Below are positions 1-12,768 of a stretch of 64,000 nucleotides of DNA, in pieces (position 1 is the stretch's first letter; each line of letters opens with the position of its first letter). The notes below the pieces were generated by a model that searched no databases, had not been told where the DNA came from, and worked only from the letters and a program-made list of their open reading frames with translations. The DNA comes from Tyto alba. Lineage: Eukaryota; Chordata; Aves; Strigiformes; Tytonidae. Location of the stretch: the NCBI RefSeq assembly GCF_018691265.1, contig NW_024881295.1, positions 12,506,314-12,570,313 of the forward strand. Direction: 5' to 3'. The position numbers were made by a program, and so were the translations under genes.

Positions 1-85
1 CTTTGAGAAGCTTCTCACAGGGGGCCACCCCGATAGCCCCCTCCCCTGCCACCAAAAAACTCCACCACTCACTCAACCCAGGACA
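1..85 (-). mobile_element. 5' end of an avian ERV LTR, cut by the window edge
   Basis: Read on the minus strand this begins TGTCCTGGGTTGAG and continues through a G-rich stretch into a CTGTGAGAAGC motif. The same order of motifs opens the complete LTR at 42537-43669 (TGTACTGGGTTTG, G-rich stretch, CTGTGAGAAGC), so this is the same or a sister LTR family in the same orientation. Only the first 85 bases of the LTR lie in the window; the rest extends to the left. The copy is clearly diverged from the complete one, with several indels in the G-rich part. Whether it is a solo LTR or part of a longer provirus cannot be seen. Confidence 0.8.
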
Positions 86-3000
86 GCTTTTCAGCCTCTG
101 AAAGTCTATTATACTTTCATTAGAGGCATTTAAGAAAGTACAGGCTTTATATTTCAAAGTAAGTATTACTCAGAAATGAATGGATTACTTTTGGCTTGCT
201 AGAATGGTCATGCTATAATGAAAGAGTAAACTTCTGATTTTGGGAAGCAACGAATGTTACTGGGGCCTTTTGTGGGGTATCTGTTGTAGCTTTTGTATAT
301 TATTTTTTGTTTGTGTAGCTTTTGTCGATACACATGTATGGAATGTTGTGCTCAGGTGGACTCCCAGTGAGAGTAATGCAACCTGACCCCAGCAAGCTGC
401 TTACAAGGTTGGGATCATGTATTCAGGGGTTTCTTCACTATTTTAAATACAAACTTCCACCTAGTTTTAACTGCAAAGTAGTCACAGGACATTCATCACT
501 GACACATTTTAACAGCTATTAAAAATACTATGTATTCAGTGATGCCTATGAAAGGAAACTAGTTTTCAAAGATTAATAACATTTTATCGCAACTGAGAAT
601 TCACATTTTGCATCGTTTTTTACTGCAATATTGAAGATGATGCTAATTTACAAAAAATTAATCACCTGTGATTATGCCTCTTTATATAAACAATACCTTA
701 AAAACCTACTCTCCTAGAACAAGGCATGTTTACCATTCATATGCCAACAAGTCATACAATGAGTAGAGCTATAAGAAAACGAGGTATGCCAAGGCAGGCA
801 GAAATCCCTCAAAAAAGCTCAATTCCCATGTGAGGGCCCTGAGTGCAGCCCCCGTCTACCCCCAGGGTTTGGCAGGAGGTCTGTTCCCACTGACACCCAC
901 TGAACCTCGTCCACAGGGGCTGGCTCTCTAAGATGCTTCCATGAGTATTGCCTGTTTCAGTAGATAGAACACAAGTATCTTAGCAGTGGCTTGTTATTTT
1001 TGAAATAAATATTATATAGAGATGTGATCACTCTCTCTTTTTTTTCAGATGCTAATCAGAATTAATATTAGAATGATTGTCCCAGAAATTTGGTTTGCTA
1101 ATTTTTGCTAACATTAGATAATTATGTCATAAATTTGTCTCATACATGTAGGTTCAGGAAAAAATAACTGAAGAAATGGTGTATGTTATAATTTTGAAGC
1201 GACCTGAAGTAGTGGTTTTAAAGGCAAATATTCAACCTTTTAAAAGTAATAATTACAAGTACACTGGCTCTTTGGTTCAAATCTGAACAGGACCTTCTGT
1301 TTATTTTATGTTTAAAATGGTATTTAGTTTTCTGATAGCTAGGTTAAGGTTAACTCTACCACTACTCCTTTTTTAGAATCAACATGCAGGTACTCCCAGG
1401 TATGCATGATTTTAAGTAAACAATGTGCTCATTCAACAATTTTAACTGGGTACATAAAGGTTTGTAGGATGGGGCCCTACTTCCCGTAGGCTTTCAATTT
1501 CACTGTACTGTCCAGCTACTTAGACTCAAAAGACCAAATATTCTATTGATCTTTTTCTTCATCTATTTTCTTTTTAATGCTTGGAAATACTCTGCAGAAG
1601 GTGCAAGAAGGCCACAAGTTCACCAAAGAGGAATTTCAGTGCTGATGTTCAGCTTGCCTCTTTAACATAACCTGTTTTGTGACAGTCCTGGGAGATGACT
1701 CTAAAAAATCATATTTACTAACATGCATATTGTCTTTGATACCAGTTCCATTTTATCTTGTGTCCCAGAGTTCATACTACCAAAAATGTTAGCAAACAAC
1801 TGTTACTTTTAAATAGTTCTGTATGTACACTAAGTTTTATGCTTTTATTATGGTTTGGTGATTTATAAGTGCACACACAACCTCTTAACAAAGCACCCTA
1901 GGAAATGGGACAGATATTTTCAAAGCATCTTTTTTGAGTAAGACAAACAAAATGTGTTTCTGCTTAAATAGCTGAGAAACAGAAACATAGGCTGAAAGTA
2001 AGTTTTAACTAATGTATTCCAAGCAAAATGATCAAACCTCTCAGAGTAAAGGGATGCTAAGAATAAATACTTGTTCTGCTGATTAGCCAAAAAAGTAATT
2101 CATTTCAGTGAAGTAATTCTCACTTGACATGTAACACACACAATCTAAGTTACAGGCTCATTAATGACTCACTAATTATGGTCTCCCTCTGAGTTACATA
2201 AGGAAGCTGCTTTTAGAGTGGAAAAACTGTAATGCAAAGTCTTAAAATAACATGCAAGAAGCACAAGTTCTTAAATTGATGGGGAATCAAATTGATGCAG
2301 TTAGATATCTAAAGATGCAAATAAGTATTTAGTGTGACTTTCAAATACATTGTTCATCTTAAGGTGCCTGCATCCAAAAATTCTTCAGCTACCCTGCTTC
2401 CAATATTAAATCAGGTGCCTAATATTTCACTTCTGAGCATGTCTATGAGTCTTGCAGTGTCAGCAGAGCTGAATTTTCCATGTCTAATTAATGCCTGGCA
2501 GGATCCACAAGCACAGTTCCTCCACCTGTATTGCCTGAGGAACTGTATCCCAGAGGCATGTGGTAGGCACATGTAGCAGGTTCCCAAAATCACTAGTCAC
2601 AAAACATGGAGTGCTTGGTAGCAAATTCCTCTCATTCTTCAACAGAGTGCTTTAAATTCCTGACTATGGAATATTTTGTCAATCTTGCAAACTGTGTTCA
2701 TGAATCTGTTTCACAATGGGTAAATAAATAAAAACTATCTGTGGTTAAGAGAGAAGCAGTGAGTACGATTCTGTAGCCTTGTGGCAGGAGCATTCACTGA
2801 GAGGCAGAGACACCTGGATCCCAGCCCCAGTTCCAGAGGCTAGTTTATATAAGATTTGTAAAGTAAATGTTGAATACAGGATAAAAATATATTTAAAATA
2901 CATAAAACAACCAGTGGAGCAGGGACAGGTGTCTCTACGTGCATGTGAGTATCTCTGCTTTTTATGGTTGGCAGCTTCTTTGCCTATGTGTGCTGCACAC

Positions 3001-5239
3001 CCAAACCTTCATGTGGCTGGAAGCCACAATATCCATCCATGTCCCATGTGCTGGGAAGCAGGAGCTCTCATCAGGAGTTGATTGTGGCTCTCCAGGAATT
3101 TCACCAGCCCATTACAGGGTCAGACCTGCATTAGCCATGCAGTTGGGTCTTAAATCAATGTAATTATATAAACTTCGATAGTCTGGGCAGCCAGACTCTA
3201 TCCCACAAAGAGAAATTCAGTTTACTGTACAACCGACTGCACCAACTCACAGCACTGGAGCTAATCACACAGCCAAAATGCCTCTAGAAACCGTCCTTGA
3301 CCAGCTCCAGAGCTGTACAAGGTTCAGGGCTGTGGGAGCCTCTTCTCAAGAGGGAGAGATCTCTATTATTTTCTTTTGATTTAGAAAAGAACTTCTAGCC
3401 ACACATCAGTGGGGTTTTTTTCAGTAGTATACAGTATACATGTCAGTGTTTTGTAGGTAATCGTGCTGTCTTTCAAAAAAAAAGAATCCTTAATTATTTC
3501 TTTTAAATTAGTCCCAGTTCACGTCAGGATGGCAGGGGGGTGAATGGCCTCCTCCACAGCTTTTACTACAGACTAGCGATTAAGTCAGGATACATGAAGG
3601 TGCGAGAGAGGTCTGGGGTCAGGAAAGGAAATTAAACCCAGTTGATTGTGCCTTCTATTCTATGACTTTTCAATGTAAAATCCATGAGCCGGCCCTGAAG
3701 AAGGGATAAGAAGCCAAGACTTGCTTTCCTCCTTTTACCTACTCCCAGGTATATTCCTTCTTTACTGGGCTGCTGCAGGATCATACTTTCTTGCTCACTG
3801 TCTCTTGGGCTTTGTGTATCCCTCATGTTTTAACTCTCTTAGGGATTTGGTCACAGGTAACTAACTGAGAAATGAATGTATCAAAAATATCTGTAAAATA
3901 ATTCCAGCCTCTGAGGTTAAGTCTGAAACTTCTTACAGTGTCAGAGTCTTACAGTGACAGAGTCATGAGGCTTTACAGGCTCTTTTTGAGAACATTAGCC
4001 TAAATCCTGAAATCTTGACATTTTTAATCAGTTCCCTTTAAGCACAAAGAGGATATAACTAAATCTAAGATGATCTAAACACATCCATTTTAATATTAGG
4101 TTGTTTCATATGTTTAAATATTACCTCCCCTACTAGCATCAGAAGGAGCAAGTGACATCATTAATTTCTAAGACTGTGTACTCCTGTGTAGTATCAGAAC
4201 ATTTGCAAATATTATGTAATGTGCACAAACAGATATTAATGATGCAAGATTTCACACCTGTCATGAGATGACTTCAATGGGAAACTGAGAAGCTCACATG
4301 TATGCTTGAGTGGCTTGCAGGCTCACACACCACAGAGTAAGATTTAGTCATGGTACAGGTGGGTTTAACCCCAATAAAATCAAGACAACTGCATATTCCC
4401 ATCTCCGATCTGAACTGACTCACACAGCCATTCATATCAGTACAAGAACACAAGAATTTTTAACAGCAACTTTGTAGAGCTTAATGGAATTCATTTCCTA
4501 TTCAGACTAATTCCTTCAATTTGTTTCCCGGTCTAATACAGGAACCATATGGAGAGAGGCACAGAAAGATAAGTAGGTGTTGCATGCCATTACTCACCAT
4601 CTGTTTAGGCAAGCCGTGCTGAGCTGAACAAGGAACGGGTCACGGATCCAATGACATTCACAGGTCAGAGCCCCTCTAAGAGCCAGCATGGGCTACAACA
4701 GCATCTGGCTGCCAAGGAACGCATGGGAAGATTTTCCTGGGGTTACCGTGTTAGATGAGGACATCAAGTAGTCAACTGGTGAGGGCGGAGCAGTAGATGA
4801 AGATAAATAAGTGCCTGAGAAGTGAAAGCTGGTGTTGAGAGAACGGATAAAAAGTGAATGAGTCTACAGGGGTAGACGATAAAGGCATAAGTGATACAGC
4901 AGTGTGAGATGCTGACATACAGATTTTTACTGCAATACAAAACCCTACATTTACTAAGAGTTGGAGATTGTACCCTAGGTTTCATAACCTTATAACGTAA
5001 TATTATTCCAGCTGGCATTTTATCATTGAGACCCTTTCTCAGCATAGATTATAAAAATATAAATGTATATTAAATGATATGGCATGCATTCACCGAAGAT
5101 TTATAGATGAACTTATCCACTGTAGAGCTGTGTTCTCAGAGAACCTGCCCTGCACTTTCCTGCACCTGCAGAGAGCTGGGAACGGGAGGATAATTATGAG
5201 CATTGAGAGGCTAAGCCAGATGTTCCAGGAATGGAGAAA
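86..5239. other. Unique AT-rich sequence, no gene recognised
   Basis: About 5 kb without a recognisable gene, RNA or interspersed repeat. The open frames here are short (up to about 100 codons), have no recognisable motif, and several overlap each other on opposite strands, as expected by chance. Small features are a 16-bp tandem duplication at 3932-3963 and a GGGG-T7 tract at 3411-3421. Intron or intergenic status cannot be decided from sequence alone. Confidence 0.6.
3932..3963. repeat. Tandem duplication of a 16-bp unit
   Basis: Two adjacent 16-bp copies, CTTACAGTGTCAGAGT and CTTACAGTGACAGAGT, differ at a single position. This is a simple local duplication with no coding context. Confidence 0.85.
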
Positions 5240-5530
5240 TTTCATTTTTGGTTGGCTGGCCTATAAAGGCAGGAAAACAGAAAAAGGAAGTGTCCGTGTT
5301 TGAGCTGGCATGTGCCATGCAAATCCTTGCCTAGTCAGCGCCAGGCCCTGCTGCTGGCAGCCAGCCGCCGTTGTGCTCTTTGCCTGGGGTTATTACCACA
5401 GACCAGGAGAGTGCAAAGCCAAATACAAAATGTACAGGGAAGGCCGAAGTGTTAAAGGAAATATGGTTGTGAAATACGAGCGCATGCAAATGAAGGGAGT
5501 ACAAGCCTTATACGGTATGTTAAGTTAACA
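5240..5530 (+). promoter_or_regulatory. Promoter-like and exon-like island (tentative)
   Basis: A segment visibly richer in G and C than its flanks. It contains a good TATA box (TATAAAGGC, 5262-5270) and two perfect octamer sites ATGCAAAT (5317-5324 and 5484-5491). An open frame starts with ATG at 5310, about 45 bp after the TATA box, and runs to a stop at 5528. It passes a consensus-like splice donor, G|GTATGT, at 5514/5515. If the donor were used, the exon would encode about 68 residues with a Cys/Ala-rich first half and a Lys/Arg/Tyr-rich second half. I recognise no protein family in it. One octamer lies downstream of the TATA box and the other at the end of the putative exon, which is not a classic octamer-TATA promoter layout. 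It may instead be a conserved enhancer or chance; confidence in a real gene start is low. Confidence 0.2.
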
Positions 5531-7510
5531 CCTTCCACAGGGCATTGCTTCAAAAAGATTAGGTGTCACTTCTGTGCTTGGATCACTTAGACTTAAGCAC
5601 TTTAGCTTTTTATCAGAACAAGTATGTAAGAAAATACTCAGCAGGTATGTTGCTTATGTCTTATATCTGTGTTTTGTTACCAAGATGCAAAAGGAACTAA
5701 ATAAAAATTAGTGCCTATCCATTAAATGACCAACTTTGGACTTACGTTTTTCCTGGTGTTGGGAACATCCATTTTCACTTCCTCTCAGCTTATTAAGCAA
5801 TATCAGTAAGGCAGTCCTGCTTACAATTTAGAGCAAGAATTTCCACCTCAGGACAGCAGCCTTGATTCTTAAAATCATATATTGTAGACTGAGGAACAGA
5901 ATACATGCTAAATCATACATTTCAAGCACTTTTTTTCTCAGTTATTTTTTCTAATATTTTTCTTTTCAGAAGAGCAACTTGGATACACAGTGAATTTAAT
6001 AATAGTAAATAAATCTTTGTCAGCCAGTTGCAGCAATTGCTTTTTCCTCAGTTCATGCAAAACTGTCAATATGTCAATGGACTGCAATGCTTGATTTCAG
6101 AGAGGTCTGAAGGAGGAATGAAAACATTATGGCAAATGTATTATTGAAAACAGGAATATCTCAACTGAATTGCACAGAGAGGCATTTTAAGATTAAAATA
6201 ACAAATGCTCCGAATAAATGACAGTGATTAGATGATGCAACAGTGACAGGCACATAAATTAGACTACTATGAAATTAATGTCTGGTTGGGATGTGTTCTG
6301 ATGGAGTTCATGTTTTTTCACTCTAACGTGAATGATGCAGACATCTTTATATTCTATTCTTAGTTGATGAAACATCACTAAGCAATCACAGTGGAAATTC
6401 TGTGATATGTAACTATCCAGCCTTTGGGTGAAGAAAGACCCTTCTATCCCAATTTGGGTGACATGTTGGATCTCAACTATGGGATACCTGACGCTGGAGC
6501 TGTGTCTAGAGTCTCCACAACACCATGTCCTTATCCATATATCCCTTCACTTCTCAGACATATCCCCCACTCCACACATTTGAAGGAAGGCTTAGAGGGT
6601 GGCCTTACAAGCTGATGTCACTTGTATCTCTAACAGATTCTTCCTCTGCTCAAGGAGGAGGTTGATGAGCTACTTCGCAGAACTTGAGCCATTTACTGAG
6701 GGGAGCTGCTGTGGTTGATATCTGAACTGCAGATCCTCCAGCAATGCTGCGATGCCCAGAAGGGAAGCTGAAGGCATATAAAGATGTCAGTGAGAGAGAC
6801 AATCCCTTAAAACACCTTTTACCTTTATCTATTAATACTGTTGTTAGTAGTTGTGGTGGGCTTTTGTTTATTGTTGTTTTCTTAAGTAAAAAAGAGCAAA
6901 ATTGAAAGTTTCAGGGAGGTGGAAAAGACCAACAAAGGCCATTTATTTGCTTCAGGATTGAGGAGGGAAAAAGCTTGAATGACTGATCAAAAGAAAGCTT
7001 CTGTGAAGTAAGGGATCAACGAAGATGCACCATGGACTGAAGTCCTTTCCCTGAGGATCATGCTTCAATTAATTAGCACTGCTTGAATAACCATTTTTGA
7101 AACAAATTTAGGGGATATTCTAACCTTAATTGAAAATCTGAAAATTGCTTAGGTATCATTTGTTAAACTTGCTTTATTATAAGTTCATCACATCTATAGA
7201 AGTTCTCAATAGACATAGATAACTGGCATTATTTAGTTTGATCTTTGTTTCAGTCGCACACACATAAAGTCTTGCAGGTAGATGGTTTTACCTCACTGGT
7301 ACCTGGTTCTGCAGAGCTCAGGATTTGGGTGGTTTTCCATTTCTGAGCAAACATTGTGAACAGTTAATCAGATGTAACATGTTTTATCTCCTACCTGGTG
7401 CCAGTTTGTGGAGCAGATTAGTTGTCCAGCTGAAGTTCTTGTGCGGTGACCGAACGTGGGAGTTGGGTTATAACTATGACTCCTGTGCATTATGTAGCAG
7501 CCTGGTGGGG
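5531..7510. other. Unique sequence, no gene recognised
   Basis: AT-rich sequence with a slightly GC-richer patch around 6420-6780. That patch contains a 63-codon open frame with no recognisable motif. No repeat family, RNA gene or clear regulatory signal was identified. Confidence 0.5.
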
Positions 7511-7582
7511 CAGAAACAGCAGCAGCAGCAGCAGCAGCAGCCGCTGCAGAAGCAGCAGCAGCAGAAACAGCAGCAGCAGCAG
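7511..7582 (+). repeat. Interrupted CAG trinucleotide microsatellite
   Basis: From 7517 the plus strand reads CAG x8, CCG, CTG, CAG, AAG, CAG x4, AAA, CAG x5, preceded by one CAG and AAA. All interruptions keep the triplet frame. One plus-strand frame through it (ATG at 7325, stop near 7657) would give a glutamine-rich stretch, and other frames give serine-rich or alanine-rich stretches. The flanking residues in each frame look random, so I read this as a non-coding microsatellite. A coding polyglutamine exon is not excluded, since interruption by AAG and AAA (Lys) would be tolerated in such a tract. Confidence 0.95.
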
Positions 7583-10448
7583 TGGCTGGCAGGAGCAATG
7601 CTCCCATGCTCACACAGCCAGCAGGAGAGGTGCTTACATCCAGTGCACACTGCATGATCTTTTTTTTGCAGACTGCAGATTTCAGTGTGTAACTAAACTG
7701 AATGCAAAATGACAAGCCAAAATTTAGGATTTAGTCTGTTAAATTATTTAAAATTTCCTATTAAATTTGGAAGCTGATGAACATACTCAATGTTGTGTGA
7801 AAAGTAGCCAGAATCAAGTGAACCAGAGCCTGGACTGCTACAAACTCAGAACCTGCGCCAGATCTGCCAAGTTACGCAAAGTGTTTTAATCAACTTTGAC
7901 TCTTCTACATTTTTAAAATTTTAGTTGCACCTCCTCTGATTAGCAGTATCTCACCCTAAGAGAGTAATGTTTTTTCCTCTTAGTTGTTTTCAAATTCTGT
8001 ATTATATTTCTTTATAATTTTCTTTGAGTCAAAGAATAGACAATTTTTAAATGAAATCTGCTTTACACAACTATACATTGAATCAAATTTAGATTGCTCT
8101 TATTCAACATGAAAGAACTGTGAAGTTGCTCAACAAAGGCTGATTCCATAAAGAGTATCTGGGCTTACATTGGAACAAAACCTAGGCATTTTATTTCCCC
8201 TTTTTCCTTTTGTCTGCATTTAGTTGCTTTAGATTATGATGTCTTTGTGATGGTATTATGATTCTGTATTCCTCCTAGAAGACTTACTGCAATGTCATTC
8301 ATATTTGACCAGAGTATTTTAGCAATACAACAATACCACAATAATTACAGAGGAACTTATTATTTAAAACAGGGCCTCATGTAGGAGGAAAGTAACTTTT
8401 CCAGTGATATTCCTAAAAATAACTGCACTCCTGTATTCTACAGCTCCAAAAGAATGAGCGAATCTTGGCTCATCTTGGTGGAGAGTTCAGCCCTTCCTGC
8501 CTGTGCCCTGGATTTAAGCCTAAAGCCAAACAAAACTGTGAATTGTGAGGTGTTTTTGATTTCACCATGTAGTCAGCAGCTGGCTCTGAAGCATAATCAA
8601 AAATTGCCCAAGTCTATCAAAGATGTTTTAAGACAATCTCTTAAATGAATTTGGGCCATTTCAAATTCATAATGAAATCTTAATCCAAACAAATTTCATA
8701 CACAGTTGACACTGATCTAAACACAATTGATAAAGAAAAAAAAATAGATATTTCAGTCTCAAAAGTGACAGAGCAGTTACCTGCAAAGCAAGGAACATTC
8801 AGCAGTGATGGATCAGGAAGCTATTAACTAGTCACAGTAGGTATGGTTTAGCAAGCTGAATTTGGCATTTACTACTACATATCATTGCCTTTATTCTGAG
8901 TGTAATGTACAAAGGAAAATTTCTAAGAGATTACTGTGGATTGAAGGCCAGTTTAAGTGCAATGTGGTACTTAAGCAAACAGGATGCAAGCATATACCCA
9001 TATTCTGCATATCTTTGTTATATTATCTTACAGTACAATTGAGGAAGACTTTGCTAGAGCATTGAGAAATTAGACACTGTTTCCCACTTCATGAATATGT
9101 TTTACTGAATGATGGTAGTTAAAATATCCCTCCAGTAACGCTAATTTATTTGCATTCCTAAGCATGCTTGCAGGTATGCATAATGGGACAGAGGCTGTTA
9201 AGACAGGTATTGCAGTATGTGTTAATTCAAAGTTTAAATCACAAAAATCTACAGTACAAAGAAAAAAAATCTTTTAAAGAATCACATTTGTAAAGCTAGT
9301 GAATTAATATGCTGACTGGGAATTGCTTCTGACAGGTCCAGCTCATTACATTTGGATACACTGGCACGATTGAGTCTATCGGGAATCTAAAAGTCCCTGA
9401 GAATGTTCAGAGTGACATTTGGGATAACAGGGGTGAATGTTGGGCAGGTCTTTCATATGCCCATATTTTTGGCTCCAAGTTCATGCCAAGATCAAATTCC
9501 CAGACTTTCTCAGTGCCCGAGAAAATATTGTTAAACCCAGATTTGGAACATTCATAAAACACAGATGCAGCACGTTACTGCACGTCTGCTGTCACACAAA
9601 TGCAGTCAGACAGCAGGTTGTGAACCAAGTTGATGTGCGGAGCCTTACGCAGCTTTGAAGCATCCTATGTCATGAACAGCAGGATTACATCTCATCAGTG
9701 ATGTGTCATGAGATATTCACAAAGGATAACTTTATCCTGGGGTGATTAATCTGCAAATCCTCCAACAAACTTGGGGAGGGTGGGACAGAGGCTCCTCTAA
9801 GCGGCAATTTAGTGACTAGATCAGACTCCGGCTCTGAGTGACCCTTTAGGGGAAACTCCCTCCCACGCTTTACCGTGGAGAAAAAGCCTACAATGCTGAG
9901 CTTGGCTCAGTTAATAAAAACTAGCTGAAAGCTAGTCTACAATTTGCATTTCAAATACCATTTCCCTCTCCCTCCACTCCCTACTTGAAGCTGATGTGGC
10001 CCATGTTGTTTTAGCTGATAGAGGATACCGGGTAAAACTGTCATGGAGCAGAGCACACAGGAGTTATGGCAGGCTGCTCTTGCAGTGCAGTTTCTGAAGT
10101 CAAGGCTAAAAATTATGCTTGCCTCAAGAGGGGCCCCCCCAAGGGCGGGGACAATCCCCTCACTACTTTTTCTGACAGAGACTCAGCCAAGAAGATGCAC
10201 AAATGTCTAAGATGCCATCTGCCATCTAAGTCTCATTACCTCTCATGACAAAAATACTGCTTCATTCCTTTATGATGAGCACCTGCCTGTAATTTTAAAC
10301 ATTCAGGAAAATTAACTTATTACAAAGATGGATTTTCAGTCCAGTTACATAGACTTTCTTTTTCCATAGAATATTTGCTAGTAAGTTCATGCTGTTGTTC
10401 AGAGAAGAAACTTTGGAAAGATAAAGGTAATAGAATAGATGATTACTG

Positions 10449-10452
<4 letters not shown>

Positions 10453-10481
<29 letters not shown>
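10453..10481. repeat. A29 homopolymer
   Basis: An uninterrupted run of 29 A residues. No recognisable retroposed sequence lies immediately upstream and no flanking target duplication was seen, so a processed-transcript tail is possible but unsupported. Confidence 0.95.
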
Positions 10482-10483
<2 letters not shown>

Positions 10484-10613
10484 GGAGTCAAAGGTTTTTA
10501 ATTAAAAAAGACAGAATGAGTTCTACCTCAGAGAATGCTTTATGGTGCTCTAACAGTACCTCCATGGCTGATACCAGTATCAGGAGAGAAAGTGCAGAAC
10601 TTCTCAAGGGTCT

Positions 10614-10641
10614 GTTTTTGTTTTGTTTTGTTTTGTTTTTT
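10614..10641 (+). repeat. (GTTTT)n simple repeat
   Basis: Four consecutive GTTTT-type units followed by a short T run, about 130 bp downstream of the A29 tract. Confidence 0.9.
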
Positions 10642-11064
10642 AATTTATTTCCTTCTCTCTATTTGTTACAGGCTTGGTTCATCTTATTAAAATTATTTGC
10701 ATGGCTTACTGCCTTAAAACACAAAGTGAGATTTACAGCACTTCATCAACTTAAACTGAAGTCCCAGGAAGTGAAAAAAAAGGTGGAAACAAACAAACAA
10801 GGAAAAAGAAAAAATAATAAATAAACATCTTAGTATTCGCATGATGGCATATACGGACGAGAACACACTCATATAGGTTCCCAGACAATGCTTCTTAGGT
10901 ATCATCATTTAGGGACTGAAATATAGATATTCCTGGAGACCAGTTACAGCTATGACAGTATCAGAGGTCTTTAAACTCTGTGAAAACGAAAATGAACAAA
11001 TAGAGTTCCAGTCTCCAAAGCAGCACTACTTTCAGAATATACTGACATATCACTACCAAAGAGG

Positions 11065-11150
11065 AAAAAAACCCAACCAGCCAAACAACAAAAACCAAAA
11101 CCAGAAACCCAAACAACCAAAACCAAACACACACACATCACCCCCCCGCC
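11065..11150. repeat. CA/AAC-rich low-complexity tract
   Basis: The plus strand is almost purely A and C: A7CCC, irregular CCAAA and ACAAAA units, a (CA)5-type run and a C7 run. The minus strand is correspondingly G/T-rich with several GG/GGG blocks (GGTTTTGG-like). Glycine/valine/tryptophan-rich and Asn/Gln/Pro-rich open frames across it are composition artefacts. Confidence 0.9.
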
Positions 11151-12701
11151 AACAAGCACTGTCTTGGCTGGTGGAAGAATTTACCCTCACTAAACTGCCA
11201 AACTGGAATTTACTGTCAGAGCAAAATTTGCCTTTCAAGATTAGAACAAAAAACCCCAGCCATGTGTTTATTGCCAACATTAATGAAGTCATGGTCAGCC
11301 CACTTCAAAACAAGAAAGCCTGTCTGAAGAGTTTAGAGAACAAGGCCACTTGTAAGTTGAAATACTGATCAGGAAGGAGAAGGATGTTCCAATAGGCCTA
11401 TGTAGCCTCTTTTGCTTTTTTGAGTTGTACCGCATCTTCATTAAATATTCAGAAGGATCTGAATACGTTTTCCTATCTTACTCTGAAAACATACAGAATC
11501 TGTATGTACACGAGAAAGAGAGACGGAGAGCGCACTTTTCTTCTGATGACATTAAAATCCATTAAGGATATAAAAATAGTTCTTACAGCACATCATGAAA
11601 TATTTCTGAGTTTCCTTATGATGCTAGATTGTAATAACACAAAAGACAAACAAGACATTGCTGCATCCTACTTATGTGGTCACAGGTGCAGTTACTTGTT
11701 GCATACAAATTTCTACTCTTGGGCTACATCTGCAAAGGAATATTCAAATTTAAGGTAAATCCACTGAAGAGATGAAGTCAGTTACTCTCTTTCAGACAAA
11801 TCTTTAGCTAGTATAATTATAGCTGAACAAAACCATCCATTTCTCCTGCACTTTTCATGAAGAAAAGGTTTCTAAGCACAATATAAGGAGCATACATCCG
11901 CAACAGATTATTTCATCAGGCTAGTTATAAACCTTATTTTATTAAAGAAAGGGAAGGAATTTTCACCCAGTGTCTAAATTTTTTTTCCGCAAAATTAAAA
12001 TAAGAGTTATGTTTCTGAAAATGTCTGACACAGAGAAAGAATTGCCTTATTCAGGGCAAATGCATCAGTTAGGAGAAAAATTCCTTTTAAAAAATGCTGC
12101 ATGTTGCCTTCATCAAGCTGATACGGACTGCAGCACCAAATCATATATGATCTGTCTACTTTTAAAACCTGCTGTTATCATTCTCTGACAATGACTAACA
12201 GAAATATATTGCCATTTAAGTACAATATTATAGTATTTACTTTTCATATTTGATAAGTAACTGACTAAAAAAGTACACATACAAATTCATGTTAATGGTA
12301 GTAATAACAATGAGCTTACACACAACAGCAATATAAAACTGTAACTTCACATTATAACACTTTGGACACTGACAATAATTATTTTTAGAACCAGTCCTGA
12401 AGATTAAATGATGGGTAGAAGAGAGAAGGAAGATATTGCTCCTGGCTACTTGAAATAAAACAAGCTTTTCAGAGACATGGCCACTGTTGCCATTTTGCCT
12501 CTTAATATTTTATATAAAACACGCTTTTTCAGATACTGGCCAAAATCCAATCTATCATAAACCAAAAATCATATAGGCCATTCAATTTTTAACATATTCT
12601 TTCAATGTTTAGTTCTCTGTCTTGCAAATACATGTACAGAACTTCTGCATACAGGAAGGCTTGCTGAACTGCATACTCAACTGGAACAAGGTAAAAATAT
12701 T

Positions 12702-12768
12702 TACATACCTATATATACATAGATGTAGGTATGTATATACGTGCACATATATAGATGTATATATATGC
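12702..12768. repeat. TA/TG-rich low-complexity tract with inverted repeat
   Basis: Alternating purine-pyrimidine sequence (ATATATAC, GTATATAC, ATATATG). It includes a perfect 10-bp inverted repeat with arms at 12702-12711 and 12726-12735 and a 14-nt loop. It may form a hairpin or cruciform; no gene is associated. Confidence 0.85.

Noticed and set aside
7325..7657. Glutamine-rich frame through the CAG tract as a polyQ protein
   Set aside because: The residues before and after the tract lack any recognisable domain, and comparable frames exist in the other phases and on the other strand.
10375..10824. A 149-codon plus-strand frame with a poly-lysine stretch
   Set aside because: The lysines come from the A29 tract and the phenylalanines and valines from the (GTTTT)n tract; there is no conserved domain.
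10952..11368. A 138-codon plus-strand frame and overlapping Gly/Val/Trp-rich minus-strand frames
   Set aside because: Produced by the CA/AAC-rich low-complexity tract; open frames on both strands over the same bases are a composition artefact.
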